A stretch of 64,000 nucleotides of DNA from an uncultured Hungatella sp. GTDB taxonomy: Bacteria; Bacillota; Clostridia; Lachnospirales; Lachnospiraceae. Location: assembly GCA_947089145.1 (NCBI GenBank), contig CAMUJH010000020.1:1-64000 (forward strand), given 5' to 3'. How positions within the stretch are numbered: position 1 is the stretch's first letter; each line of letters begins with the position of its first letter. The notes under the pieces are model-generated. The model searched no databases. It had not been told where the DNA came from and saw only the letters and a program-made list of their open reading frames with translations. This document shows, piece by piece, positions 25,563 to 33,553 of this stretch. Made by a program: the position numbers and the translations under genes.

Positions 25563-26279
25563 TTAAATCCTGCCGCCAAATCTGCGCTCTCTCTTATTAT
25601 ACGCAGCAATGGCTTTTTCTAATTCTTCCTTATTAAAATCCGGCCACAGGCAGTCTGCAACATAGAGTTCCGAATATGCCAGCTGCCACAAAAGATAATT
25701 GGACAGCCGCAGCTCGCCGCTGGTCCGTATCATCAGATCCGGGTCCGGAATCCCCGCCGTATCCAGATACGATGCAAATTCCGCCTCATCAATGGAGTCC
25801 GCCGTTTTTCCTGACTGCTGGTAAGCCTTTGTCAGCTTTCTCGCCGCCCGGACAATCTCGTCCCTGCCGCCGTAATTGATGGCTATGACAAAAGTCATGC
25901 CTGTGTTATCCCTGGTGCCTTCCACCAGGTTGTCAATGCCTTTAATAATGTCCGGCGCAAACCGCCCCTTGTCGCCAATCATCTTCACCCGGACATTGTT
26001 TGCCGACGCAATCTTTAAGAGGCGCACCATATAAAAGCGGAACAGCTGCATCAAAGCTCCCACTTCCTCTTCGGACCGCTTCCAGTTCTCCGTGGAAAAC
26101 CCGTACACCGTAAAGTATTCAAGGCCGGTATCAGAAGCCGTCCGAACCATCTTTTCCAGAGTTTCGCACCCTGCCTTGTGGCCCATGGCCCTGGGAACCC
26201 CGTGCTGTTTGGCCCACCGGCCGTTGCCGTCCAGAATCACGGCTACGTGTTTTGGTATTACCATATTGTCTAAATTCAT
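25563..26279 (-). CDS. uppS: Isoprenyl (undecaprenyl diphosphate) synthase
   Basis: cis-Prenyltransferase that makes the C55 lipid carrier used for peptidoglycan and for the polysaccharide genes further along. 238 residues with catalytic LDGNGRWAKQ, YGFSTENWKR and the C-terminal DLMIRTSGELRLSNYLLW motifs. GGGAG precedes the ATG. About 170 bp separate it from frr; no feature was recognised in that gap. Confidence 0.98.
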   Translation of the reverse strand: MNLDNMVIPKHVAVILDGNGRWAKQHGVPRAMGHKAGCETLEKMVRTASDTGLEYFTVYGFSTENWKRSEEEVGALMQLFRFYMVRLLKIASANNVRVKMIGDKGRFAPDIIKGIDNLVEGTRDNTGMTFVIAINYGGRDEIVRAARKLTKAYQQSGKTADSIDEAEFASYLDTAGIPDPDLMIRTSGELRLSNYLLWQLAYSELYVADCLWPDFNKEELEKAIAAYNKRERRFGGRI

Positions 26280-26450
26280 AAAGTTCTCCCTGTTGCTTTA
26301 CAAGGTGTAGAGCGCTGATGCGCTCGCAGGTCGTCGATTCCTCCGGAATCCACGACAAATAATGCACAAAGGGCAGGTCTTAGTTCCCGCCCCCTGTATT
26401 GCTTCCCTTTCTTTCCCCTTGCAGCATGCTCTTCCTGAATCCGCAGCAAA

Positions 26451-27005
26451 TTACACGGTAAGGATTTCCTTGGTTTTCGCCTCAACAGCCTTATCTACCT
26501 TCTCGGTCATTTTGTCGATCATCTTCTGAATCTTGTCTCCGGCCAGCTCCAAATCGTCCTCAGACATCTCCCCGGATTTTTCCATCTTTTTGAAGGTGTC
26601 ATTGGCATCCCGGCGGATGTTCCGCATAGCTACCTTGGCCGCTTCCCCCTTCTTCTTCACGTCCTTGGCCAGCTGCTTTCTGCGCTCCTCCGTAAGCTCC
26701 GGAAATACCAGGCGGATCACGGTGCCGTCATTAGTAGGGTTGATTCCCAGATCAGAGGTAAGTATGGCTTTCTCAATAACCTTCAGAAGGTTCTTCTCCC
26801 ATGGCTGGATCACGATCATACGCGCTTCCGGCACCGAGATGTTGCCTACCTGCTGAAGGGGCGTGGGCGTACCGTAATAGTCCACCTTAATCCTGTCCAG
26901 CACATGGGGGTTGGCTCTTCCTGCACGGATGGTTCCATACTCGCTCTGGAGCACTTCCAGAGTCTTGTTCATTTTTTCCTCATAAGTCTTTAATAATTCC
27001 TGCAT
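26451..27005 (-). CDS. frr: Ribosome recycling factor
   Basis: Splits post-termination ribosomes together with EF-G. 184 residues, normal length, with [24 protein letters not shown]-type [13 protein letters not shown] and the C-terminal helix. AGGAGGAG precedes the ATG. It lies 13 bp downstream of pyrH, as is common. Confidence 0.98.
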   Translation of the reverse strand: MQELLKTYEEKMNKTLEVLQSEYGTIRAGRANPHVLDRIKVDYYGTPTPLQQVGNISVPEARMIVIQPWEKNLLKVIEKAILTSDLGINPTNDGTVIRLVFPELTEERRKQLAKDVKKKGEAAKVAMRNIRRDANDTFKKMEKSGEMSEDDLELAGDKIQKMIDKMTEKVDKAVEAKTKEILTV

Positions 27006-27018
27006 GTTCTCCTCCTGA

Positions 27019-27720
27019 TTATACGGTCACTATGGTACCGTTTATTTTCCCCTGCATGGCGCCGGCAATGCTGTCAGGCTCATTTAAATCAAATACCGCC
27101 ATGCCAATCTTATGCTCCATGCACATAATGGACGCCGTCAGATCCACCACTGCCAGTTTCTTCTCTATCACTTCCTCAATGGTGATGGTGTCATATTTTT
27201 TCGCATCAGCATTCACCGCCGGGTCACTGTCATAGACCCCGTCAATGGACTTGGCCAAAAGTATAACGTCCGCATCCATCTCCACCGCCCTTAGGGCAAT
27301 GCCTGTATCCGTAGAAAAATAGGGATGTCCTGTTCCGCCGGCAAAAAATACCACCTTTCCCTGGCTGAAAAACTCATTGGCCAGATCCTTGGAAAAAAGC
27401 TTCGTCATGGTTCCGCAGGCAAACGGCGTCAGGATCTCCGTCTTCATCCCGGCTCCCCGAAACATCTCCGAGACATAGATGCAGTTCATCACAGTGGCCA
27501 GCATGCCGATCTGATCCGCCTTGGTGCGGTCCATATCATTGCTGGTGCGCCCCCGCCAGAAGTTTCCTCCGCCGATGACGATCCCCACTTCCACTCCCGC
27601 ATCTGCCGACAATTTTACCTGTCTGGCCACTTCTTTCACAGTAGCCTCATCAAATCCCGTCTTTTTCGGACCAGCCAGGGCCTCTCCGCTTAATTTTAAC
27701 AACACACGCTTCCATCTCAT
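27019..27720 (-). CDS. pyrH: UMP kinase
   Basis: Phosphorylates UMP to UDP. 233 residues of the amino-acid kinase fold with N-terminal [10 protein letters not shown], the GGGNFWRG loop and TADKMGMLAT-equivalent [14 protein letters not shown]. First gene of the pyrH-frr-uppS-cdsA-dxr-rseP-ispG-fliB-polC string. rpsB and tsf, often upstream, are absent here; a promoter lies directly upstream instead. Confidence 0.98.
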   Translation of the reverse strand: MRWKRVLLKLSGEALAGPKKTGFDEATVKEVARQVKLSADAGVEVGIVIGGGNFWRGRTSNDMDRTKADQIGMLATVMNCIYVSEMFRGAGMKTEILTPFACGTMTKLFSKDLANEFFSQGKVVFFAGGTGHPYFSTDTGIALRAVEMDADVILLAKSIDGVYDSDPAVNADAKKYDTITIEEVIEKKLAVVDLTASIMCMEHKIGMAVFDLNEPDSIAGAMQGKINGTIVTV

Positions 27721-27848
27721 GGTTTAAGTCTCCTTTATTTAACCTTTCCCCATTATGCTGTGCCGGCAGCCGGCAAATACGCCCCGTCTATTCTGTTATG
27801 CCTTTTGCCGCCTGGCTGCACCTGCGTTATGCACAACGCACTGCCTTG

Positions 27849-27877
27849 ATTATAGCATAGATCAGGAAGCTTGGAAA
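27849..27877 (-). promoter_or_regulatory. Promoter of the pyrH string
   Basis: Minus strand: TTTCCA (27877-27872), 17-nt spacer, TATAAT (27854-27849) preceded by TGC, an extended -10. The 5' leader to pyrH is about 120 nt. Confidence 0.7.
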
Positions 27878-27904
27878 GAAGTTCTTTTTAAAACCAGCTT
27901 CTGC

Positions 27905-27949
27905 GAAAAAACGGCTTTTGCAGACATATTTTCCGTCCGCAAAAGCCGT
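27905..27949 (-). terminator. Rho-independent terminator of the symporter gene
   Basis: Near-perfect 15-bp stem: ACGGCTTTTGCGGAC pairs with GTCTGCAAAAGCCGT across a 9-nt loop, followed on the minus strand by a T-run. Confidence 0.93.
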
Positions 27950-27991
27950 CTTGCCCGGGTCACCCCGGCTTTCTTCTTATTTTATCTGTGT

Positions 27992-29509
27992 TCAGCCATT
28001 CCCGGCCCTCACTGCCTCCTCGTGGGCCTTCTGAATGTCCGGGAAATGGGAAAGCATATATTTCATGTCCTTCCCTGGCGTTTTCTCCTTAAACGTCCTT
28101 TCGCAGTAATTATTGGTAATGGCAACCACGGTTCCTGACAGCGTAAGGACCCCGATAAGGTTGGGAATAGCCATGAGCCCGTTAAAAGTATCCGACAAAT
28201 CAATAACCAGATCTGCGCTGATGGTGGAACCGACAAACACAACTGCCAGAAAAATCACTTTATAGACCACGGTAGCCTTTGTTCCGAACAAATACTCCCA
28301 CGCCTTGGTTCCGTAATAGCTCCACCCAAGCACCGTAGAAAATGCGAACAGCGTAACCGCAATGGCAATAAAGATTCCGCCGAACGTGCCGAATGCCGCC
28401 GTAAACGCTTCTGTGGCCAGTCCCAGCTTAGTAGCCCCGCTTAAGGAAGCCCCTGTCTCCAGATCCACAATCCCGGAAGTCAGGATCAGCAGCGCTGTCA
28501 TGGTGCAGACAATAATGGTATCAAAGAATACCTCAAAAATTCCCCACAGTCCCTGGGTTACAGGTTCCTTCACGTTAGATGCAGAATGAACCATAACCGA
28601 GGAGCCAAGTCCTGCCTCATTGGAAAATACGCCTCTCTTAAATCCCCATGTAACGGCCTGCTTGATCACGGCTCCGCCGATGCCTCCTGCGGCTGCCTTC
28701 ATGCTGAATGCGCCCTTAAAGATGGCTCCAAACGCCGGGACCACCATCCCTGCATTCCGCAGAATAATGGCCAGCGATCCGACAATGTAAAACACTGCCA
28801 TAAAAGGAACAATCCGCTCATTGGCGCTTGCGATCCTGCTGATGCCGCCGATGATAACCAGGGCTGCCACTGCCGCAATAACCCCGCCGATAATCAGGCT
28901 GTCCCAAGTGTCGTTGCCAGTAAAACGCACCACGTTGAGGACGCTTTCCTTGATTGATGCCACCTGTCCCATATTGCCGATTCCAAAAGAGGCGAATACG
29001 GCAAAAAACGAAAACAAAACCGCCAGGGCCTTTCCGATTCCCTCGCACCCTTTTTTGGAGCCAAGTCCGTCCCGAAGGTAATACATGGCGCCTCCGCACC
29101 ACTCTCCCCGCTCATTTTTCCTCCGAAAATAGATGCCCAGCACATTTTCCGAGTAATTGGTCATCATGCCCACAATGGCTGCCACCCACATCCAGAACAC
29201 TGCTCCCGGGCCGCCCATGGTAATGGCGTATGCGATGCCGGAAATATTTCCTGTGCCGATAGTGGCTGACAGCGCGGTGCACAAAGCCTGAAACTGGGAG
29301 ATGGAGTGGGCATCCTCTGTCTTTAAAATATCCTTTTTCTTAAACAGGCTTCCCACTGTCTCTTTCATGGAATGCCCGAAATGGGTAAACTGGAAAAATT
29401 TCGTCAGAACCGTCATCAGAATCCCGGTTCCAATCAGCAGCGTGAGAGCCGGAACACCCCACACGATGTTGTTTACCGCGCTGTTAACCTGTGTCACTTT
29501 CTCAATCAT
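27992..29509 (-). CDS. Sodium:alanine/glycine symporter (AGCS family)
   Basis: A 505-residue membrane transporter with about ten to eleven hydrophobic helices and AGCS signatures such as CTALSATIGTGNISGIA, GGPGAVFWMW and KRGVFSNEAGLGS. It probably imports glycine or alanine with sodium. AAGGAG precedes the ATG at 29509. The leader holds a tandem glycine riboswitch, which makes glycine the likely substrate. Gene has its own terminator. Confidence 0.95.
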   Translation of the reverse strand: MIEKVTQVNSAVNNIVWGVPALTLLIGTGILMTVLTKFFQFTHFGHSMKETVGSLFKKKDILKTEDAHSISQFQALCTALSATIGTGNISGIAYAITMGGPGAVFWMWVAAIVGMMTNYSENVLGIYFRRKNERGEWCGGAMYYLRDGLGSKKGCEGIGKALAVLFSFFAVFASFGIGNMGQVASIKESVLNVVRFTGNDTWDSLIIGGVIAAVAALVIIGGISRIASANERIVPFMAVFYIVGSLAIILRNAGMVVPAFGAIFKGAFSMKAAAGGIGGAVIKQAVTWGFKRGVFSNEAGLGSSVMVHSASNVKEPVTQGLWGIFEVFFDTIIVCTMTALLILTSGIVDLETGASLSGATKLGLATEAFTAAFGTFGGIFIAIAVTLFAFSTVLGWSYYGTKAWEYLFGTKATVVYKVIFLAVVFVGSTISADLVIDLSDTFNGLMAIPNLIGVLTLSGTVVAITNNYCERTFKEKTPGKDMKYMLSHFPDIQKAHEEAVRAGNG

Positions 29510-29517
29510 AATCTTAT

Positions 29518-29735
29518 TCTCCTTCCGTCCTTTTGCCTGAGAGATTCAGTCGAAACTGTTGCACCTTCGGCCCCCTGTCCGCCAGGGCTTCTCCGGAATG
29601 CCGTCCATTGACAGTCTTAGGCCGGGCTGCCATGCCCGGGCCACCTGAGAGTGTTACTCCTTCGGATGACTTAAAAACAGTCTGTTTCCTGCCAACTTCT
29701 TACAGCATCATTTCACACGGGTAACATTTTAACGC
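29518..29735 (-). promoter_or_regulatory. Tandem glycine riboswitch
   Basis: Two aptamers read on the minus strand. The upstream one contains CCGAAGGAGT and CTCTCAGGTG; the downstream one contains CCGAAGGTGC and CTCTCAGGCAAAAGGACGG. These match the two conserved core blocks of the gcvT-type glycine riboswitch twice, in the usual order. It ends just before the symporter's ribosome site. Whether glycine turns the gene on or off cannot be read with confidence; no clear terminator separates the second aptamer from the start codon. Confidence 0.92.
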
Positions 29736-29774
29736 AGTGAATTATATCTGTCAATCTATTTTTCCCGCTTCCCA

Positions 29775-30386
29775 TTAAACCGGGCTTTTGCTTTCCTTAT
29801 CGCCCTCCTGTCCCATGGCCTTTTTCCATTCCTCATTTTCCTTTGTCACATACTCGCTGACCTGTTCCATCAGCCCCTTGATCAGAGGGCACTGATATTC
29901 CCCATAGGTGCCTGTCTCGCATCGGCATCCGCAGGCTGTCTCTTTCCCTGCGTTTCTCGCCTGGCATTCTTTCATCTTAATCACATACTGAGACAGGCTC
30001 TCTTTCAGCACCTCCGCAGACTTTCTGTAGCGCATCCAATTATCCTTGTTGCGCCCCAGATTGTTGATTCCCAGGGCACAGCTGGCAATGGCTGCCAAAA
30101 CCGTCGTCACCAGCTGGGTATCATATGGGATCGCCATGGCTTCTATAACGCCTCCTGCCGCATTGGCGATCAGAATCAAAAGGTTTGCCGCCATGGCGGT
30201 AATGCTTAACGCATAGTATACATGTTTATAGTAGATTGCCTTGTCAATATACCACAAAATCAGGTTGCTTAAGCGGAATCTAAGGGCATCCTCCTCAACC
30301 ATGTCCAACATATAGATGACAAATTCCCGTTCCCGCTGGGGAATTACATTCCGCCTTTCATACTGTTCCCATTTTCCTTTTTTCAT
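29775..30386 (-). CDS. SLATT/DUF4231-like two-helix membrane protein
   Basis: 203 residues. Two hydrophobic helices (about 57-80 and 88-108) are followed by the DNWMRYRKSAEVLKESL segment typical of SLATT-type proteins and a cysteine-containing C-terminal tail (CGCRCETGTYGEYQC). SLATT proteins were proposed as membrane effectors in nucleotide-signalled conflict systems. Here it is the last gene of the five-gene operon, 16 bp after the receiver-phosphoesterase gene. AGGAGG precedes the ATG. Effector role is inference from family and position. Confidence 0.72.
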   Translation of the reverse strand: MKKGKWEQYERRNVIPQREREFVIYMLDMVEEDALRFRLSNLILWYIDKAIYYKHVYYALSITAMAANLLILIANAAGGVIEAMAIPYDTQLVTTVLAAIASCALGINNLGRNKDNWMRYRKSAEVLKESLSQYVIKMKECQARNAGKETACGCRCETGTYGEYQCPLIKGLMEQVSEYVTKENEEWKKAMGQEGDKESKSPV

Positions 30387-30402
30387 GTCTTCATGCCTCC
30401 TG

Positions 30403-31803
30403 TTATGAAATATGCAGAGCCAGGCCGTATCCCTGTCTCTTTTCCCAATTGCCGTCTGTCAGTTTAAGGCTGTAGGGCTGACACCGCATATGGGAAATAT
30501 TGCCGCTTAAGTCTATCTGGTATGATAAGTAATTTACGGTCAGTCTCGGCTCCAAAGGGGTAATGCCTTTCTCGCTGAACAGTCCCGCTGACAAAATGTG
30601 AACCGGCTTTCCCTCCCCGTAATCGTGAGAAACCATGGAGAATGACGAGGACACATGGGAATGTCCAACCATCAAAAGATTCACCTGGTTTTCAAAACAT
30701 TTTTTCAAAACCAGCCCCTGATTCTTAACCGGCGGTATCCATCCTATGTGGTCCCCTTTATTATAGTGGTCAAAATAATAGGGGGGTTCAAATACATTGT
30801 GGTGGAACGTGCCTATGACAAGGTAATTGGGATAATTTTCTTTTATCTTCTTTAGCTTTGTTTCAGCCTGCCGCAGCTGTTCCGCCGTAATTTCCCCGTA
30901 ATCATAGCCGAACTTCTCGTCCTCCATGCATGTGGCCGAATTCAGTCCGCATACAATGGTGCGCAGATTGGGAAATACGCTGACCGTGTTAAGATAATCT
31001 CCATAGTTATCCACATCAGGGTAATGGTAGGACTCCCCCTCATCAAAGCCGTCACCGTACTCTTCCTCCATGGCTCTGCGGAAATGCACAAAATTTGAAA
31101 AAGCCTTTTTTACAGGAGTGTTCCGCACAATGTCGTGGTTTCCAGGCACATATACGCTTCTTCTGATGCCAAGATCCCTGCATAAGCCGCCAAGAAGCTG
31201 CTTGGCTTTTTCAAATTCTTCTCTCTTTCCCCGATCCGAAATATCCCCGCTGAATATCAGAAGATCCGCCCTCTCCTCAAACGCCTCGGCAAATCCAGAA
31301 AGAATCTGCCCGCTTCTGTCATCCATGCTCATATGCATATCCGAAAAATGCAGGATTCCCACATTTCTCGCTGTTACGGTGCGGATCAATTCCCGGCACC
31401 AGTTCTCGTGATTTCCGGTTTCATAGAATCCGACAATCTTTCCCTCGTCCTTGTATTCCTGCAGCTTGTCACGGTACAGCAGGTCGTAAATCTTGCCTGA
31501 TAATACGAATATTTTTGTATGAGGCGAATGTCTTCTGATCATATTGATGGCATTTACTCCGTTAAGGGCCTCTTTATCCAAAAGCTCAATATCTAAAAGC
31601 AGAATATCGTACACGCTGCTCTCATCCTTTGATTTCATGATCTCTGTAAATATTTCGTGGCAATATGCCACATTTTTAATTTCCGGTTCCGGCAAAGTTT
31701 CTCTCTCAAAAACTTTCAGGATGCTTTTTTTGCATGATTCGAACACATCCCGGTTATCCTCTGCATGAAGTATATTCAATCGTTTCGACGCTAATCTTGA
31801 CAT
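30403..31803 (-). CDS. Receiver domain fused to calcineurin-like metallophosphoesterase
   Basis: 466 residues. Residues 8-145 look like a response-regulator receiver: acidic Glu15/Asp16, LLLDIELLD with candidate phospho-acceptor Asp71, and Ser102. Residues 147-420 are a calcineurin-type phosphoesterase with every metal motif: D155/H157, GDISDRG (D187), GNHD (N222-D224), H334 and GHSH (H381, H383). So a phosphodiesterase or phosphatase may be switched by phosphorylation. The ATG at 31803 has AGGAGG 7 nt upstream and is preferred to the ATG at 31851. The histidine-kinase-like gene of the same operon is the obvious partner. Confidence 0.85.
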   Translation of the reverse strand: MSRLASKRLNILHAEDNRDVFESCKKSILKVFERETLPEPEIKNVAYCHEIFTEIMKSKDESSVYDILLLDIELLDKEALNGVNAINMIRRHSPHTKIFVLSGKIYDLLYRDKLQEYKDEGKIVGFYETGNHENWCRELIRTVTARNVGILHFSDMHMSMDDRSGQILSGFAEAFEERADLLIFSGDISDRGKREEFEKAKQLLGGLCRDLGIRRSVYVPGNHDIVRNTPVKKAFSNFVHFRRAMEEEYGDGFDEGESYHYPDVDNYGDYLNTVSVFPNLRTIVCGLNSATCMEDEKFGYDYGEITAEQLRQAETKLKKIKENYPNYLVIGTFHHNVFEPPYYFDHYNKGDHIGWIPPVKNQGLVLKKCFENQVNLLMVGHSHVSSSFSMVSHDYGEGKPVHILSAGLFSEKGITPLEPRLTVNYLSYQIDLSGNISHMRCQPYSLKLTDGNWEKRQGYGLALHIS

Positions 31804-31874
31804 ACAGTTTCCTCCTTTAGTAAAATGCAGCAGCAGGTTTCTTTGCATCATCTGTAAGACGGCTGGAGCCCTCC

Positions 31875-32420
31875 CTATGTTTGGAACAAATACTTTTTTC
31901 CCTCCTCAGCCGTCAGCCGGCGGACAGCTCCTCCGTGATAAAACCGCTCTATTATCTGGGACTCGTCCAGTATTTTTGAAAACAACCTGCAGATAATTTT
32001 CTCTTCATCTATATGTTCCAATATTCCTCCTTCCATAGGTGCATCCACGGCGTAAACCGTTGTATTTCTATCTGCGGCCAGCTTATGAATTAAAAATAAA
32101 AACCGCTCATCCCACTCCTGCAAAAATGCATCTGCATTATAATATCTTTGAAACAGCACATAGTATGACAGATTGTCAATCATCACATATCTGTAATCCC
32201 TATAGGGAAAAGCCCCAATCTCCCGGACGGACATCTCAAACAATTCTATACAGTCCCAAAATCCCGGGCGCCGCTTCTGATGTGTGGCGATCACTTCTTC
32301 ATATATGCTTAAATTAGGCAGCGTAGCAACATACAGCGTGCTCACTGCTTTCTTCTTTATCTGCTCCTCAGCAAATACAGACTTTCCTGACTTCCGTTCT
32401 CCCAATATACATCTGAGCAT
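31875..32420 (-). CDS. CobU-like P-loop NTPase
   Basis: 181 residues with a Walker A at residues 7-14 (GERKSGKS), followed by LYVATLPNLSIYEE and HQKRRPGFWDCIE, which follow the layout of adenosylcobinamide kinase (CobU): P-loop, YIAT strand, R-H-RRP-W. No cobalamin gene is nearby and the operon is of signalling type, so it is probably a repurposed nucleotide-binding member. AGGAG precedes the ATG. It is 20 bp downstream of the unknown protein gene and 71 bp upstream of the receiver-phosphoesterase gene. Confidence 0.7.
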   Translation of the reverse strand: MLRCILGERKSGKSVFAEEQIKKKAVSTLYVATLPNLSIYEEVIATHQKRRPGFWDCIELFEMSVREIGAFPYRDYRYVMIDNLSYYVLFQRYYNADAFLQEWDERFLFLIHKLAADRNTTVYAVDAPMEGGILEHIDEEKIICRLFSKILDESQIIERFYHGGAVRRLTAEEGKKYLFQT

Positions 32421-32440
32421 ACCTACTCCTTACAAGGGCT

Positions 32441-33553
32441 TTATGAATTATAATAACTGTAATAGTCTACCTTTCCCTTTATTTTCAGTTCCGGAAGAAT
32501 CAAGGGCCTGCTTCCTGAGTTAGGCAGAACCCGTATTTCCCGTCCGCACAGGCAGTATATTTCTCCTGTATGCCCATTAATCGTAAGGTCCCTCGGAATA
32601 TATCCGTTTGTCTCATCAAGCCTGATGATTTTCCATATCTTATCATTATTCTTTAAAAACAAATCCTCCATTAGCTTTATCTTAAATAACGGTCCATCTT
32701 CCATGCAGACCAGCACTTCCTTATATTTGTCCCGCACAAATGCATCCAGTTTCATCTCCTGGTTTACTCCCCGCGCAATTGCCTTCAGCTGATTCTTTTC
32801 CTTCTGCGAAAAAAAATCATAGGGATAATAAAAATACATTCTTCTTATTTTATTTTTCGTAACCCAGGTTTTAAACATCATCTCCAAAAACCGTGAATCT
32901 CCCTCACCGAAATCATTATTTTCGAAAAATACCTGAGCGTTTCTGTCATAACAGATAAAAGATTTCCTCACCTCATCCAATGCCAGAATAATATCCTCTG
33001 AACCGCCCTCTCTGTCATCCGGAGCCATGTTTATGCATATCACCTTGTCGATTGTCTGTTCCCCGTTGGTCTTATAATCAAAATATCGCTCCAGCAGGTC
33101 AAAATTCATGTATCTTCCGTCCTCTAAAGGCCCCAGCAGACATCGGTATATCATTCCTGCCTCATTGTGTTCCCACACTGTCAGGTAGAAATCTTCCTTT
33201 AATCTTAATTCTTTCTTTGAAAACCGAAACGTCCTCTTATGATACAATTGCTGCTTTCTGGAAAGGAAAAAAACATCCATAACAAGATTCTGCCTGTCAA
33301 TGCAGAATATCTTTTTGTCGTAAACTTCCACCTGCTGATACTGCCTTTCGCCGTGGATATCCATCTCCGCTATGATTTTGGTATCCAGATCCAGACGCAT
33401 AAATATCTGTTTGCTTTGAGAAAAAAGCAGCAGTGAGCCGTGATCGTCTTTCTCGCTGTCCTGAAAAAAAATCCTGTCAAAATCCGAAAAGTCTCCTTTT
33501 ATATCTATCGCTCCAAACTTGGATCTGCTGTTTCCGCTCTCTTTATCACTCAT
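32441..33553 (-). CDS. Unrecognised protein of the five-gene signalling operon
   Basis: 370 residues without signal peptide or transmembrane helix and without a motif I recognise. Recurrent short beta-strand-like segments with aromatic and charged residues, such as KQIFMRLDLDTKIIAEMDIHG and later GHTGEIYCLCG, suggest a beta-propeller-like repeat fold; this is a guess. Its start overlaps the end of the TPR-ATPase gene by 8 bp, so the two are translationally coupled. The ATG at 33553 is preferred (AAGGAAG 9 nt upstream). Confidence 0.7.
   Translation of the reverse strand: MSDKESGNSRSKFGAIDIKGDFSDFDRIFFQDSEKDDHGSLLLFSQSKQIFMRLDLDTKIIAEMDIHGERQYQQVEVYDKKIFCIDRQNLVMDVFFLSRKQQLYHKRTFRFSKKELRLKEDFYLTVWEHNEAGMIYRCLLGPLEDGRYMNFDLLERYFDYKTNGEQTIDKVICINMAPDDREGGSEDIILALDEVRKSFICYDRNAQVFFENNDFGEGDSRFLEMMFKTWVTKNKIRRMYFYYPYDFFSQKEKNQLKAIARGVNQEMKLDAFVRDKYKEVLVCMEDGPLFKIKLMEDLFLKNNDKIWKIIRLDETNGYIPRDLTINGHTGEIYCLCGREIRVLPNSGSRPLILPELKIKGKVDYYSYYNS

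Noticed and set aside
31875-32420. Cobalamin biosynthesis function for the CobU-like gene
   Set aside because: No other cobalamin gene or cobalamin riboswitch in the window and the operon context is signalling; only the fold is claimed.
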